A stretch of 64,000 nt of DNA from Arthrinium phaeospermum (Eukaryota > Ascomycota > Sordariomycetes > Amphisphaeriales > Apiosporaceae): NCBI GenBank assembly GCA_006503535.1, contig QYRS01000001.1:124001-188000 (forward strand), given 5' to 3'. Each line of letters starts with the position of its first letter. Position 1 is the first letter of the stretch. A program made the translations under genes and the position numbers. Shown here piece by piece: positions 11,166 through 23,100 of the stretch. The notes under the pieces were generated by a model. The model worked only from the letters and a program-made list of their open reading frames with translations. It was not told where the DNA came from and made no database searches.

Positions 11166-12615
11166 GGTCGGGATGGTGATGGCAGGAAGCAAAGAATGGA
11201 AAGAGTTATTGGTGTGCTTTACAGCAGAAGAAACCAGATGGGACGGGACGCCCCCCCCTGTGCCGCACATTCTGGCCCTAGGCAGAAGCGTGGGCAACCC
11301 CCTCATTCTGTATATACAACTGTCATCTGCCTAATACATTAGAACCAACTGAAGTATGAATTGTGAGTTGGCTCTCAAGTTCAAGCTGCTCGAAGCCTTG
11401 GCAGGACCTGGATTCTGTCACCCATTGGTGGAGTAGGTTGGCTTGTTGGGCCTGTCTGAAGTAAGGGAGCCGGCCATGCGCCCGACAGTCCGGGGCCACA
11501 CCATGTCTAGGTCGGCAGTAATGCCCGCTCGAGGTTGGATCAACGGGCAAGTTCTCATTTTTTATTGATAGACACAGTCTCAACGACCCCTCATTGCATT
11601 GGTGTTGTTACCCCGACGTCGTGTCGTTTGTCGGGACCGCGAGCCGCCGCGGCTCATGTGACGAGAAGAAGCGACATTGCGAGGCCTGCATCGGCGCTTA
11701 GAGTGGTGGGATCCTTTGTCGATCGATTCAGAGAGTAAGTAGAACTTGCAAATACATCTCACGACGGAACAACAACCGAGCCGCGCCCCAACAGCCAAAC
11801 AATTAAACAACCCAGCCCTTAAGCATATGTGTTATATCCGAAAGTGACTGTTAGGCCTATCTATATGCCTGTTGAAGATTATTCTTGAAGTGCCACGATA
11901 ACACTTCCCATAATAATACCTTTCGACACACCACTAATGAACAAACTACACAGCCTCATCTACCAGTCTTGGTAGGAAGTCACTTCTACTCCACCAACGT
12001 CAACGCAGCTTGTTGTCTCCAATAAGTCAATGCACCAATTATAAACGAGGCAATCAGGTCATGTTGGCCTCTGATTGGGATCACCAGTGCTGTTGATGCA
12101 AGATCTTCCGTGTATCTCAACGTACCGCAACCAATAATACAATCCCTCAATCTCATTGTAGGCGGCTATAATTCTTCAACAGACCAACGGATATATATGG
12201 TTGGTTGGAAACTTCAGACCATGCCTGAATGCAACTGTGACGACTGTGATGCAGAATCATGCCCGGTTCATTTGAGTGCCGGTTCTTGCCGTGTTGGATC
12301 TAAAACCTTTGACTTGGCGCAGAGTGTGAGATACAGTACAGGCGAACGCCGTATAAACAGACAGTCGTCACATTATTGTTGTGAGTAGTGCCTTCGTCAT
12401 ATCCGCATGCCAAGCAAAATTGAAAACGTTGTAGAGTTTTGAGAAACAAACTGATCTTTATTAAAGCCCTGTTCATGTATCTCTCTCTGTGTGTAACTGT
12501 ACCAGAGCACTTTCCAGCTTTCATGTCTGATACCTTTCTGGGGTTCTAATCCTATTATACCTTAAGCAACCACGTCTTGATATCCCACTTTACGACCAGA
12601 AATCACTGCTTCACC
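11166..12615. other. intergenic, no supported gene
   Basis: No coding region I can support. The frame at 12110-12388 has a cysteine-rich stretch (CNCDDCDAESC) but no signal peptide, no homology I recognise and no splice partner. The stretch 11800-12100 is AT-rich. Confidence 0.45.
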
Positions 12616-13869
12616 ATGTCCACAGGAACTAGTGGCCCCGTCAATATCGGGGTGACGATGATGACCGAGGTCTTAGCTGCCGGTGCCGTAGGCCTCCGCC
12701 TGTGGTCCCGACAAATAAAAAAGCGAAAGTTCTTCGCGCATGACGTATTCATCATTTCAGCATTTGTAAGATACGTATGCCTCAGTTGATAGAAAACAGA
12801 GATGACTGACTCCACCAAGATTTTCTCGACGGCACTTGAAGTAGGCTTGGTTTGTAGCGTCGTGGATGGCGGGCTTGGCCAACGAGCTGCCCACCTCGTC
12901 GATCGGCCTTGGATGGTGGAAAGACTAGGCAAGGTAATTCGAAGACATCGACCTAAAAGAGACAGAGGTTCGGACTGACTCGACGAAACAGCTTATTGTA
13001 GCAACCCAGTTATTTTGGTGTTTCGCTATGACGAGCGTTCGGTTCTCCATACTCCATCTTTACATCAATCTGTTCTATTCCCACTACCGCTTTCGGCTCG
13101 GGTGTTATGTTCTTCTAGCCTTGTGTGCTTGTTGGGCAGTTGGCGAGACTCTCACTGCGTTCCTATTATGTCGACCTGCTTCCAGCTGGGGCCAGCTCGC
13201 TGTTGGAGGAACCTGTAGGAATGCCTATGCCGCCAATATATCGGTACATACGACCAACTTCATCCTTGATTCCAGCATAGGGTTGATTCCAATTATGGTT
13301 CTCAAGGACCTTCAAATGCCTACAAGGAGAAAGGTCGGCATCGCGAGCATGTTTGCACTTGGTGCATTGTACGTTACAACTTCATCCCCGAGACCAACGT
13401 TTTTGATGACAAGTCCAGGCCCATGCTGACCTGCTAATAATGCAGAATCTGCATCATTTCTATTACTCGTGTTGTATTCTATCAGTTTGCTCTGGGTCTT
13501 GATGGGGCAGACTTTACGTGGTCAGGCTCGACTCTTTACCTCTTTTCGGCCATAGAGGCACACCTAGGCTGCTTCTTGGCATGCATGCCCCTGATCCGCC
13601 CGGCAGGCGAGAAGTTGGCATCAACTCGGCTCATATCTTGGGTGTGGTCTCTCATTTACAAGTCCCAAACACCCAAGGCTTACCGCGAGCCTTTGGACCG
13701 GGCCCCGAAACGTGGAGAGGAAGTGAATCGTGAGCCTGCCAGTGAATGGCCAAATATGCCTTTGCCCGGGGTTAGCAGCAATGGTAATGATGGGATTCGA
13801 TGCACCGTTCTCCTTGAGCAGCATAGCTATCAGGTACATGATGTCCCACGACCCTCGAGCTGGGCTTAG
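12616..13869 (+). CDS. fungal rhodopsin-domain (PTH11-like) membrane protein
   Basis: Four exons: 12616-12765, 12820-12933, 12992-13368 and 13446-13869. All junctions are phase-consistent, giving 354 residues. The layout is that of the fungal seven-transmembrane rhodopsin-domain family: a short exterior N-terminus, first helix ending GLRLWSRQIKK, the second with FFAHDVFIISAF (family D-D/H-x-hydrophobic motif), a middle block CFAMTSVRFSILHLYINLFY, a conserved cysteine pair region (FLLCRPAS...GGTCRNAYA), TTNFILDSSIGLIPIMVL, and a final helix before CMPLIRP. The cytoplasmic tail of about 90 residues is polar and variable. The role is unknown. Relatives are integral membrane proteins of the plasma membrane, some proposed to be receptors. 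There is no sign of truncation. Confidence 0.8.
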
Positions 13870-14259
13870 CTGCCGCCTTGTTGAACTGATGATGGGTTGA
13901 ATTAGCACGCCAATCTTTATTTGCCAACAGCAATCGTTTAGTTCTGTTGAATAGTTTTTATTTCTTTTGTTAGTATAGCTCTATATAAGAACAAGTTTGT
14001 ACTACCTCTCTCACTTCCCTCATTCTAAGATACAGGTTGATGTGCACCGGTGGCTGAAGTGCTTGTCGTCATCGGAGTGGCATCAAATCAGCCACAGTCA
14101 TTCTGCCCTGAAAGCGGTTGGTTGGTAGCTCAAAGTAAATATCCTGATGCCGAAGACATGGTTGGCGGGGATGTTGCTGATAGCGGACTGGGCGTCTTCG
14201 AGGGTCATCCGGAAGGCTGTCGTGCCGGCGCAGAAGCTCTTTCAAGAAGTGGTTTAACT
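13870..14259. other. intergenic with possible gene fragments
   Basis: No intact gene. On the minus strand, 14105-14250 can be read as a natural-looking peptide (AGTTAFRMTLEDAQSAISN, then IPANHVFGIRIF) that ends at a stop. It may be a fragment of a lost gene; I cannot name it. Confidence 0.3.
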
Positions 14260-14465
14260 TGTGGGCCGGCGGTTTGTCCGCTCGCTCGGCCTCACGGCGG
14301 ACATGGAGGCGCCGAAGTCGCTCAGTATCTACGGCATCGACGCGCTGACCGCAGCCGACTTGCGGAACGGGGCCAGAATCCACTTAAAGACCGAGCTGAC
14401 GACGCTAGAGAGGTTGAGCTCGGAGAGGCTGGAGGTGCTGTGTGAGAGATGGTTGGGAGGATATT
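14260..14465 (+). pseudogene. relic of a polyketide synthase ACP domain
   Basis: One frame reads FVRSLGLTADMEAPKSLSIY, then GIDALTAADLRNGARIHLKT, then ELTTLERLS. This follows the pattern of an acyl carrier protein from an iterative PKS: hydrophobic helix 1, the loop, GxDSL, then the LRNW-type helix 2. The serine that carries phosphopantetheine is alanine here (GIDAL for GIDSL) and the usual VELRNW is AADLRNG. A stop lies just upstream in frame and no other PKS domain is nearby. I read it as the remnant of a second, lost PKS. Confidence 0.55.
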
Positions 14466-14863
14466 GGAGCCAGAGAGGAGTTGATTGCTGTGGTCAAAGA
14501 AGAATATGGACACTTACTCAATTATCTATTGCCGAGATGTCCAAGAGATGTACTAGAACGACGTGTATACAAGAAAAAGTAACATACAATTACATGTTTA
14601 GATTACATTTTCGTGGATGTTGTGGACGATTTTTAGATGACCGAAAAAGATGTAGATACGATGTCTGCAGTTGTAGAAGGGCGAGAGGTCTGTGCTACCC
14701 CGCCTAACACCCTAGCGCCCCAGCGGTTAATTCGAATCAAGTTTCCACCCTGAACAACAGCTGTCGACGTCTTGACTTCCAAAAGAACGGCCACCAATCC
14801 ATGCAAATCACTACTGGCATCTGATAAGAGAACCTTGGAATAGTGTGGCCTTGATTGAATCAG
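14466..14863. other. intergenic, no gene
   Basis: No supported gene. This is the 3' flank of the minus-strand DUF1996 gene. Confidence 0.5.
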
Positions 14864-16222
14864 TTAGGCCACCTTGGTGCCGCCAGGAAGTTCAGAGATC
14901 CCTAAAGTCCATTGTCAGTTGATTGGCCCTGCAGGTAAATGTTAATTGACTCACAACCGCCAGAACCAACGTCCTCTTTGGCCTGCTGCGACTTGGTGCA
15001 TGCAATGGCGTCCTTGCCATCTTGGATCGTCAGGACCTTGTCGCAGTATTCGCTGCCACAGGTCTTTCCGAGACCATCCATGGCGCGCTGAAGAGCATCG
15101 TCTTTCCAGCCAAACAGATAGTCGCCATGGGCACCGTAGCCAGTACTGCAAGAACAGGAGAGTGTCAGACAATTTGTACATGGTAGTATTGGGGGTGCAG
15201 TGTTGGAGGAGAACTTACGGATCACCAAAGCTGTACACGAGCGGCTGCTTCCCGCCCTGCCAGTACCTGGCGTCGTTGAACTGGGTGGTGTCGAACATGA
15301 TCTCGTACATGACCTGGGGGATGCGCACGGGGTGGGTGCTGGGGCAGCGGTCGCCCGGCAGCGCCATGCCCGAGGGCGCGTAGGCGACGTGGCTCTGGTG
15401 GTCCGGGCTGTCGACGTTCACGCCGTCCCAGCACGACGGGAAGATGATGGTGGCGCGGATGCCGCCCGGGCAGGGGGTCTTGGGGAACGTGGCCGTGTCG
15501 CTGCGGTCGCAGGGGGCGCCGGCCCCGCCCGAGACCCGGTCGGTTTTCGCGAGGCAGCGGTGGCAGATGCCCGGGGCCATGCCGGTCTGGCTGCGGAGCA
15601 TGGGGTTGCCGGCGAGCATGCGGAAGCCCTGGGGTTACGCGGTGTTGGTGGGTGTGGTTGCGAGAAAAGAAGATAAGGGGGGATGTAAAAGAACTCACCA
15701 CCGGGAACGCGGTCACTTTCATGTTGCGTCCGGAGAAGGGCAGCATGTAGTAGACCGTGAGGCCGCCGTCTTGTGGGAGAAGGGTCCCATTCAGGCGGCC
15801 GTTCGCCATCTGCGGGACGCGCTTGAAGGTGCCGTTCTCGGGAGACTGAAAGTACATCGAGGCGGTCCAGTAGTTGCTTGTATCCTCTTTGTAGATGCAA
15901 GAAGTGCAAGTGGACTGGGCGGGCGGGTCGATTGTGTTTGGGTCCATCTGCGAATGTCAGTGCCACTCCAGTTACCTTTAATTAATCACCCGTAGCTTTT
16001 TCATCGGATTTCAATTCCATGGTAGCTTACCGTGACGTTGAAGGAGTTGCCTCCCACAACCTGGTGCACGTGCGGAGATGGGTTGAGCCCCGGAGCGACC
16101 AAGGGGTCCACACGCTCGACGACAAGCTGCGAGCAGCCGAACCGCAGGAACGACGCGGAACCCAGGCTCTGGCCAAGGATACCGTCCGCGAAGAGCGCGG
16201 TGGCTACGAGGTACTGCCACAT
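14864..16222 (-). CDS. DUF1996 secreted protein
   Basis: Five exons: 16222-16031, 15947-15699, 15628-15219, 15145-14955 and 14901-14864. The introns are of ordinary fungal size with matching phases, giving 359 residues. An N-terminal hydrophobic segment (about residues 1-18) looks like a signal peptide, so the product is probably secreted or wall-associated. DUF1996 hallmarks are present: HVHQVVGGNSFN near residue 55, STCTSCIYKEDTSNYWTA, the CWDG block with DSPDHQSHVAY, and the GDP-TGYGAHGDYLFGW segment near the end. Several paired cysteines suit an extracellular fold. The function of the family is not established. The small last exon encodes only the terminal 12 residues (ending GGTKVA), which matches the usual end of the family. 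Confidence 0.88.
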
Positions 16223-18019
16223 TGTTGTCAACTGTTGTCGTAAGAGGTCAGATGGATCTCTAGAGGCGCGGTATCGAGCTACAGCGTGTTGGGCTTGAAG
16301 ATCGCGACTAGCAAAAGGTGATCTGCAGGCCTTCAAACAATACCCTGGGATGGACCCGGGGATTGTCCATTGTGATATAACAGACCCGAGTCTACATTCC
16401 CAAATGCTTGCCAGTTCATGCAGGATGGCAACGTAGACAGACGCTATCATCTGTTGACTCCCGATATCCGCAGCTCCTCGGCATTAGGGCACCGCATGCA
16501 GTACAATGCACCGCGATATATTGCAATTCCGACTCTACAATGCTATTGGCTACAGCTCTTGAGGAGAGAACAAGCCAAGTCTGGCTCGACCAATGAATCA
16601 AGCTTGCTGTGTATTTAGCCAGTCACATCCAGCAGAACTGGAATCTGCGCGCTTTTATCAATTGAGAAAGATATGAGTTTCGGCAGTTGATGCTGCATCA
16701 CAATTGCACTAGTAGGGCAATGACCGCTGCAGCAAGCGCTCCAGTGAGCCGCCAACGGAGAAATGTGAAGTACGAACTCAATTACGTAGGTAGCCTAAGA
16801 GAGTAGGTACTGCTGCGCCTAGAGGTCCTCTTGGGAAGAAAGACTGCAATTTAGCGCACCGCCGCAGTTTGGCTGCTAGATAGACGCTCAGGTCGACGGT
16901 TAGGGTATCAGTTACTAAAAAGAATATCAGGTTCATTCTACAAATTGCAGTCCTCTAATGTAACACTGGATATTAATAACCCCATCCCATTCATGCCTGG
17001 TGTTGAGGCTGTGTCCAGTAATGTCGACACGAGGGGCTGGTTCTACTGAATTTCACGACAGACAGGGCATACAACAGATTAATACCATGCTATATATAGA
17101 CCAGCAGGTCCGAGTGCCCCTGCACTAGACGAGTGGATGGGCAGCTTGCGTAAACAGTTTGAGATGATCTGGACCACTGGAAATTGGGAAGGTTGCCCAC
17201 ATTTCTTCTCATACTGTACTCCTACGACTGACGACCCTTCTTAAAATATCGTGTACCAGTGGTGAGTCCAGTGGCTGGCATGGCTCTATACCTTCAGACA
17301 CGATCTCAAAGCTTCGGATGTGGTGATCCTAGACCGAAAACGAATGGCTGTGGCGGCGGTATGTGGAAAGCTTCGTGCAGCCCTTTGAGCAGTGAGGCTC
17401 TCTTACCCAACTTTATCCACATCCGACTGTACCTGGAATTGTAACGGAAGACTTCTTATCCCATGCTGCTAACGCCATATGCCCTACAACATTATTGACA
17501 ACATACCACATATTCGAACACTTGCCAAAAGTAAGGAATAGAACATCGTACATATTTCAATCAGATGTAAAGCACCATCGACCCGCTAGTAGGTCCCTAG
17601 TGCCCTTAAAGCCTCCGGTCCCAGATTAAGTACGACAGTAGGCAAAACCTAGTATTCCTTCCTGGCATCCTTTAGGGGTTCTAGGCGCTCGACGGTATAC
17701 GACGGGCCCTGCTGTATGCCTTGGCACAGCTTGAAGGATATAATACCTTTTTACATCGCCATCTTCCTCACTGACCCCAGAAGGCCTTTCCCTCTTCGGC
17801 ACCCGTCAGTGTATCAGTCATCCTATTACTTGACGACCCGGCATCCAATTCTATCTTTCTCCATTCCTGCGCCGAAGTAGCTGGATAGTTGTCGTCGCTG
17901 CCTTTGTGAGCGGTCAGACGTTCCGACTCTTCTCTTCTGTCGACGACAACCCCCCACGCCATAACCGATATCGAACCGCACCACCGATTGCTGGGGAGCA
18001 CAGTACCCGTAGAGCCAAG
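16223..18019. other. intergenic, no supported gene
   Basis: 1.8 kb between a leftward and a rightward gene, so it contains both promoters. No open frame has a recognisable motif. I saw no convincing tRNA cloverleaf or element end. Confidence 0.5.
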
Positions 18020-19354
18020 ATGACGGCCAACATTCCCGCCTCCGTTCTCTCTTCGCTCGCCGCATCCCCGAACTTCCAGGGATTCTACGTGGACGGGACA
18101 AGTACGACCCCCTTTTGCCTCTGTTTCTTCGCGGCCCCCGTCCCCTTGCCAGTTGTGGGTAGCAGCTGACCCTCCTTGTGATAATGAAAAGCCCAGGCAA
18201 TCATGGTGGGCACCGACTTCACCTATACAACCAGTGACAGATGGGCCGGCGAGTACGAGGATGGCGGCTTCGCCACGTTTTACACCGAAGGATACGGATC
18301 GGTGCTGGTGGAGAGCGGGACAACACTGACCTGGTACTATGCTTCCTGCTCCTGACGTTTTACCGATCTATTCCGTCCGAATAGGAAACTGACGGCAGCG
18401 GCAGTGGTTCGTCGATGAGCGCCGGGACCATGACGATATACCAAACCTATCCCAACGGATCGCCCCTCTGGATCACCTACTTCTGCGCCCAGAATTGGCC
18501 GGCCAACACCATATACAGGCAGCTGCAGGTGACGAGCTCAGCAACATGTAAGACAGTCTCTCCCTGCCCACACCTCCATTATAGGTACCTGTGGATGCAT
18601 CTAGTTTAACACAACTCCGAGTAGCAACTATCACATCCCCCACGAGCACGGCCGCCGCCACGACGACATTGGCCTCCCCGGGAGCAGCACGAACCCGACC
18701 GCGACCAGTACCCAAACGGACCAGGACACCGACCTCGCCGACGCGCCCGTCGCCGCCCCCTCGCAGGCCTGGATCGCCGGCGCCGTCGTGGGGCCGATCG
18801 CGGGGTGCGCGCTCGTCGGCTTTCTGGTCTTCTGGATCATGCGGCGCCGCGCCAAGAAGGCGTCGGCTGCGAACGCGGCGGCCATGGCGGCGGTTTCGGC
18901 GGGGGCGGGAGCCGCTGCTTCTTCCACATACAATAACAATAACTACAACAACCACAACGGCGGTCCGTACCACGACAACCCGCAGTCGCCGCCGTTGCCG
19001 CCGCCGTCGGCTTCGTCGCGGCCCGTGTCGTCGGCGCCGCCTTACGCTGTCCCCGGCGGCGGCGCGGGTGCCTGGGACGGGCAGAAGCAGTTCGATGGTC
19101 GGCCGCTTTCGAGTACGACCTACGCCAGTGCGCCGCCGCAGGAGCTCGCCAATGTGCCGGGGACGAACAGTTGGCATTTCCAAAACGCGACGGAGCTGGC
19201 TCCGCCACCGGCGGCGGCGGCGGAGATAGGGGGCGGTGTTGGGGGCTATGGTGGTGCTGCGACTCCGCCGCCGCCGCCGCAGGAGCTGTCGAATATTCCG
19301 GGGAGTATTGATCATCAGGGGGTGGTGTATGAGATGCATGAGAATAGCAGGTGA
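18020..19354 (+). CDS. Ser/Thr-rich single-pass membrane protein, possible frameshift
   Basis: Proposed exons are 18020-18101, 18192-18333, 18405-18547 and 18625-19354. The extracellular part carries a cysteine-containing module (GTMTIYQTYPNGSP ... YFCAQNW ... TIYRQL) common in fungal wall-stress-type proteins, followed by a serine/threonine-rich stalk (ITSPTSTAAATTTLASPG). A clear transmembrane helix (about 18774-18840; WIAGAVVGPIAGCALVGFLV), a basic stop-transfer RRRAKK and a long proline/glycine/asparagine-rich cytoplasmic tail follow. The stalk and the transmembrane helix are in different frames. With my splice sites a one-base shift is needed near 18670-18690. Either I have a junction wrong, or the gene or the assembly carries an indel. 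Such proteins are usually sensors or receptors, but the role here is unknown. Confidence 0.55.
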
Positions 19355-20157
19355 TTTGGGCGGGGTATGGATGGGTTCTGGTCTTAATGCCTCCCGGTGT
19401 CCTTGTATACTAGAAGTTTGTTCTTGTCTGCATGATGGTAATAATACTTCATGTCCCAATTGTATAAGTAATATGTGTGAGCGATCTCGGTTTTTGACGC
19501 AGGATTGTAGTGGCGGCGCCCGGGGATGCAGGGTCGACTCAGACCCCTTCTGTTCCGACACCCAAATTCAAACACCATTGTTTTGACTTAGGACGGGGCG
19601 AAGAGTGTCACAAAACCAGCCATATAAGTCAAATGATCGAGACACAGGAGGTCTACCAACTCAAGCTGTGTGTGAACAACTTGAAGTATTGAGAAAGTAT
19701 TAAAAGGAGGGCAAATAACCAAACGAGCGGGCGCGATTGCAGAAAGTTTACCAAGTTGACCTGCGCTCCTCAAAATCAAGTGCATCGCATCGGCTGAGGT
19801 TGACGAATTGGCAGGCGCTGTGCGGGGTACAATTTTAGAGACGAAGCCACCTAGAACGGAAACCACCCAACCGTTGCTCTTCCCTAAGAACAAGCAACCG
19901 CCAATTCCAACTCACCACCAAATTCTGGGAAGCAATTGCCCTGCACCATGATATATCACCACACGAAGATTACTCACTACTTTACGAACCAGATGTGAGA
20001 TATCTTGTTTTGAGTTCTAAAGGTATCATGATAACACTTATCGAGATCTAACTGAAACGGAATCCCTTATTTGAACACTTTGGATGTACGCCACCGGACA
20101 AGCAGAACAAGCCAACAAACAAAACATTCAGAAGAGAAGACAAATCCCGCCACCCAT
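19355..20157. other. intergenic, no gene
   Basis: 3' flanks of two converging genes. No supported coding region. Confidence 0.55.
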
Positions 20158-23100
20158 CTAAGAAGCACCACCAGAAAGTCCGACCAGCTTGCTCTTAACA
20201 CACACCGCCTTGGCCAACGTCTGGATGGAACCACTGGAAAGCAGCTCCAGCACTTGAAGCGTCGCCTCAAACTCGCGCGTGATGAAGTTGCGGATCTCAA
20301 TTGCGACGAGTGAGTCCAGCGGGTAGTAGGACAGAGATCTGGTCACGTCAAGGTCGTCTTGCTCCATCATCATGACCGACGCCAGCTTGTACACCAGCCC
20401 GTCGCACACCACCTGCTCTGCTTCGGCCGCGCTTTGGGCCGACTTGACCGCGGCATTGTACGAGACGACCTTGGACGACGCGCCCAGCGACGCGTCGGCT
20501 GCGGCTGCCGCCTCGGCCGCCTCGCGAAGATGCTTGAACTTGGCGTCAGTCGTCCAGAAGGGCTGCGCACTCGGCGTGATACGCATTCCTGTGATTGTGT
20601 GATTGTTGCAAGACGCGGCCATGCGCCCGTCAATGGCCGCGCCGAGTAGTGCAAGCACCTCGGCCTCGCAGATGGTGTCACCTCCGAGGTTCTTCGCCAC
20701 TTCGGCCGCCTTCTCTGCATCTTCCGCGAGGTAGCCGGTGTCGGACACGGCAGTCAGGTCCATGGACGACGCCGGCAACCCTTGCGACAGTCGATACTGG
20801 ACGAAGGCGTTCAGGAAGCAATTGGCCGCTGCGTAGGCCGCCTGGCCCCGGTTGCCGACGGCGCCGGCGGCAGAGGAGATGGCGACGAAGAAGTCCAAAG
20901 GTGCATTGCAAAGAGCACGGTGGAAGTTCCATGCACCCTGCACCTTGGACTCGATGACCGTGGTATATTGGTCGTACGTCATCTTCTCGAAGAGAACATC
21001 CTGTGCGGTTTACTGATCAGCATATTGTCCAGAAACACCAAAATGGACTTGCAATCAATGGACCACTTACGCGCAGGACCATGGCTCCGTGGATCACTCC
21101 TCGCACCGGAGGCATGTCTTCCAACTCATAGGTCACCAGGTTTTCCACATCGGCGGGGTTGGCGACATCGCACTTCTGTACCAGGATCTCGGCTCCAAGA
21201 TGGGCGACCTCGTCAATCAGCTCTTTGACTTTGCCGGTGGCTGAGCCGCTTCTTGACAGCAATACAAGGTGCCTCGCACCACGACTGACCATCCAGCGGC
21301 TCATGCTCCGACCCAAACCACCTGTGCCTCCGATGAGGAGGTATGTCGCATTAGATCGAAGGATTTGCCGTGGCGTCTTGGGCGGCGTTGCCTGATTCGC
21401 ATTAGTCCGACACTTCATCCAATGCACCTGAGATCCTACTCACCTTGACATTGTCGCTTGGTCCAGGAACCACGACCAGTTTCCCGTGCGACTTGGCGCT
21501 CTGGAGTGTCTTCAGTGCCCCCTCAATCTCCGAGATTGGAAATGTGATGATAGGCAATACCGGCCGGACCTTATTGTACTTGACGAGCTTTGATACGTCA
21601 GTAAGCAGTCGCTGCATGATCCTTGGTCTCTCGGCGGCTAGTGACATCATGTCCACCGATATGAAGCTCGCGTTATGGTCGAATTGGACCATTTCCAGAC
21701 GAGTGCTCGCGTCCGTGTCGCGCGTGCCGATATCGACAAGTCTGCCGAACCTATTGAGACACTGCCAACTTTCCTTCAGGGCATCTCCGCCGACGCAATT
21801 GAGCACAACGTCCACACCCCGCCCGGCCGTCACCGTCCGCAACGAGTTACCAAATGCCAGGTTGCGACTGTAGAAAATGTGGTCCGCAGGGATGCCGTAC
21901 TCGGTAATCAATACCTGCTTCTTCTCAGGACTTCCCACGGTCGCGTATATGTCGGCACCAACCATCTGCGCCAGCGAGACGGCGGCCTGCCCTACCGCAC
22001 CCGCTGCTGCATGGATCAGCACGCTTTCATCCTCGTGTAGCCGACCTAGCTCAATCAGGGAGTAGTACGCTGTGCTGTACGCCAGTGGCAGGCTTGCACC
22101 GGCTTCGAAACTCGTACTCGCAGGCAGCTTGAAAGCGAAGCCGGCTTTGGTGCGCAATCTACTCGCATAAGCGCCGCCTTCGACGGCGAGCGCAGCTACG
22201 CGGTTGCCCACTTGCAGACCCCTCACATCGCTGCCAACGGCTGTGATGACGCCGCTTGCCTCGAACCCAAACCCGGTATTGGCGAGCTTGCCATGAGCCG
22301 CGGCAAGATCTCGGTGGTTGACACCAACTGCCCCAACCTGCATCTCGATTTCATCTGATGCCAGTGATGAGGCCAAATTATCATCATCGGTGAAATGTAA
22401 AGTCTCGAGTATACCCGGGTCGCCAATTGCCAGCTTCAAGGGCCGGTCTGTCTGATCGAAAGGCGTCAATCGCAGGGCTGATAGGTTGGTCTCGTTGTGC
22501 ACGATCTCGTTCATTACGGGGTCATTGATGATGCGCGGGGTCAGCAGCTGGCCGTCCCTCTCCATGAACTCCAGCTCACCGCTGGATGCCTTGCCCTTTG
22601 TGAAAGCAGTCGAGAACGCTTTGATTATGGTTCTCTGCATCTGGTCCACCGTTAAGGTGGCCTGGCCGTCCAGATCCAGGCTCGCGAACGGCAGAAGCGT
22701 CTCGGACCGAATTGTACGACTAAGTCCTGTGACCATGTTCAGGTCTGGCGAAGTCGCGTGGTCGTATGCGCCGCGTACTATCCACAACACGCCCTGTACG
22801 GATGTCAGGATTTTCTGCAAGGCCGCGAACTGGTCCCCACGAAGAGTGGAGAGCAGCGGCCTCTCAAGTTCGGCCAGGAAGATGCAGAGCTTGTCATCGA
22901 CATTGACATTGAACAGTGTACCGGTTTCTGGGCGTCTACCGGTGGAACGCCATAGAACATTGGCCAAGCTTGCAACGAGTTCGCGCTGGAGTGGTGTGTC
23001 GGCGTGGATGATTGCGATGTCAGTTTCTGGCATTTGCGGCTCGATTTCCGTGGCGCTCTCTGATTCCGTAGCCATGGGCTCCCAGTCAATCTTATAACAC

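Noticed and set aside
12110..12388. 92-codon plus-strand frame with a cysteine-rich stretch
   Set aside because: No signal peptide, no family and no promoter-like context; not enough to call an effector-like gene.
18473..19561. 362-codon minus-strand open frame
   Set aside because: Antisense to the Ser/Thr-rich membrane protein; arginine-rich shadow without motifs.
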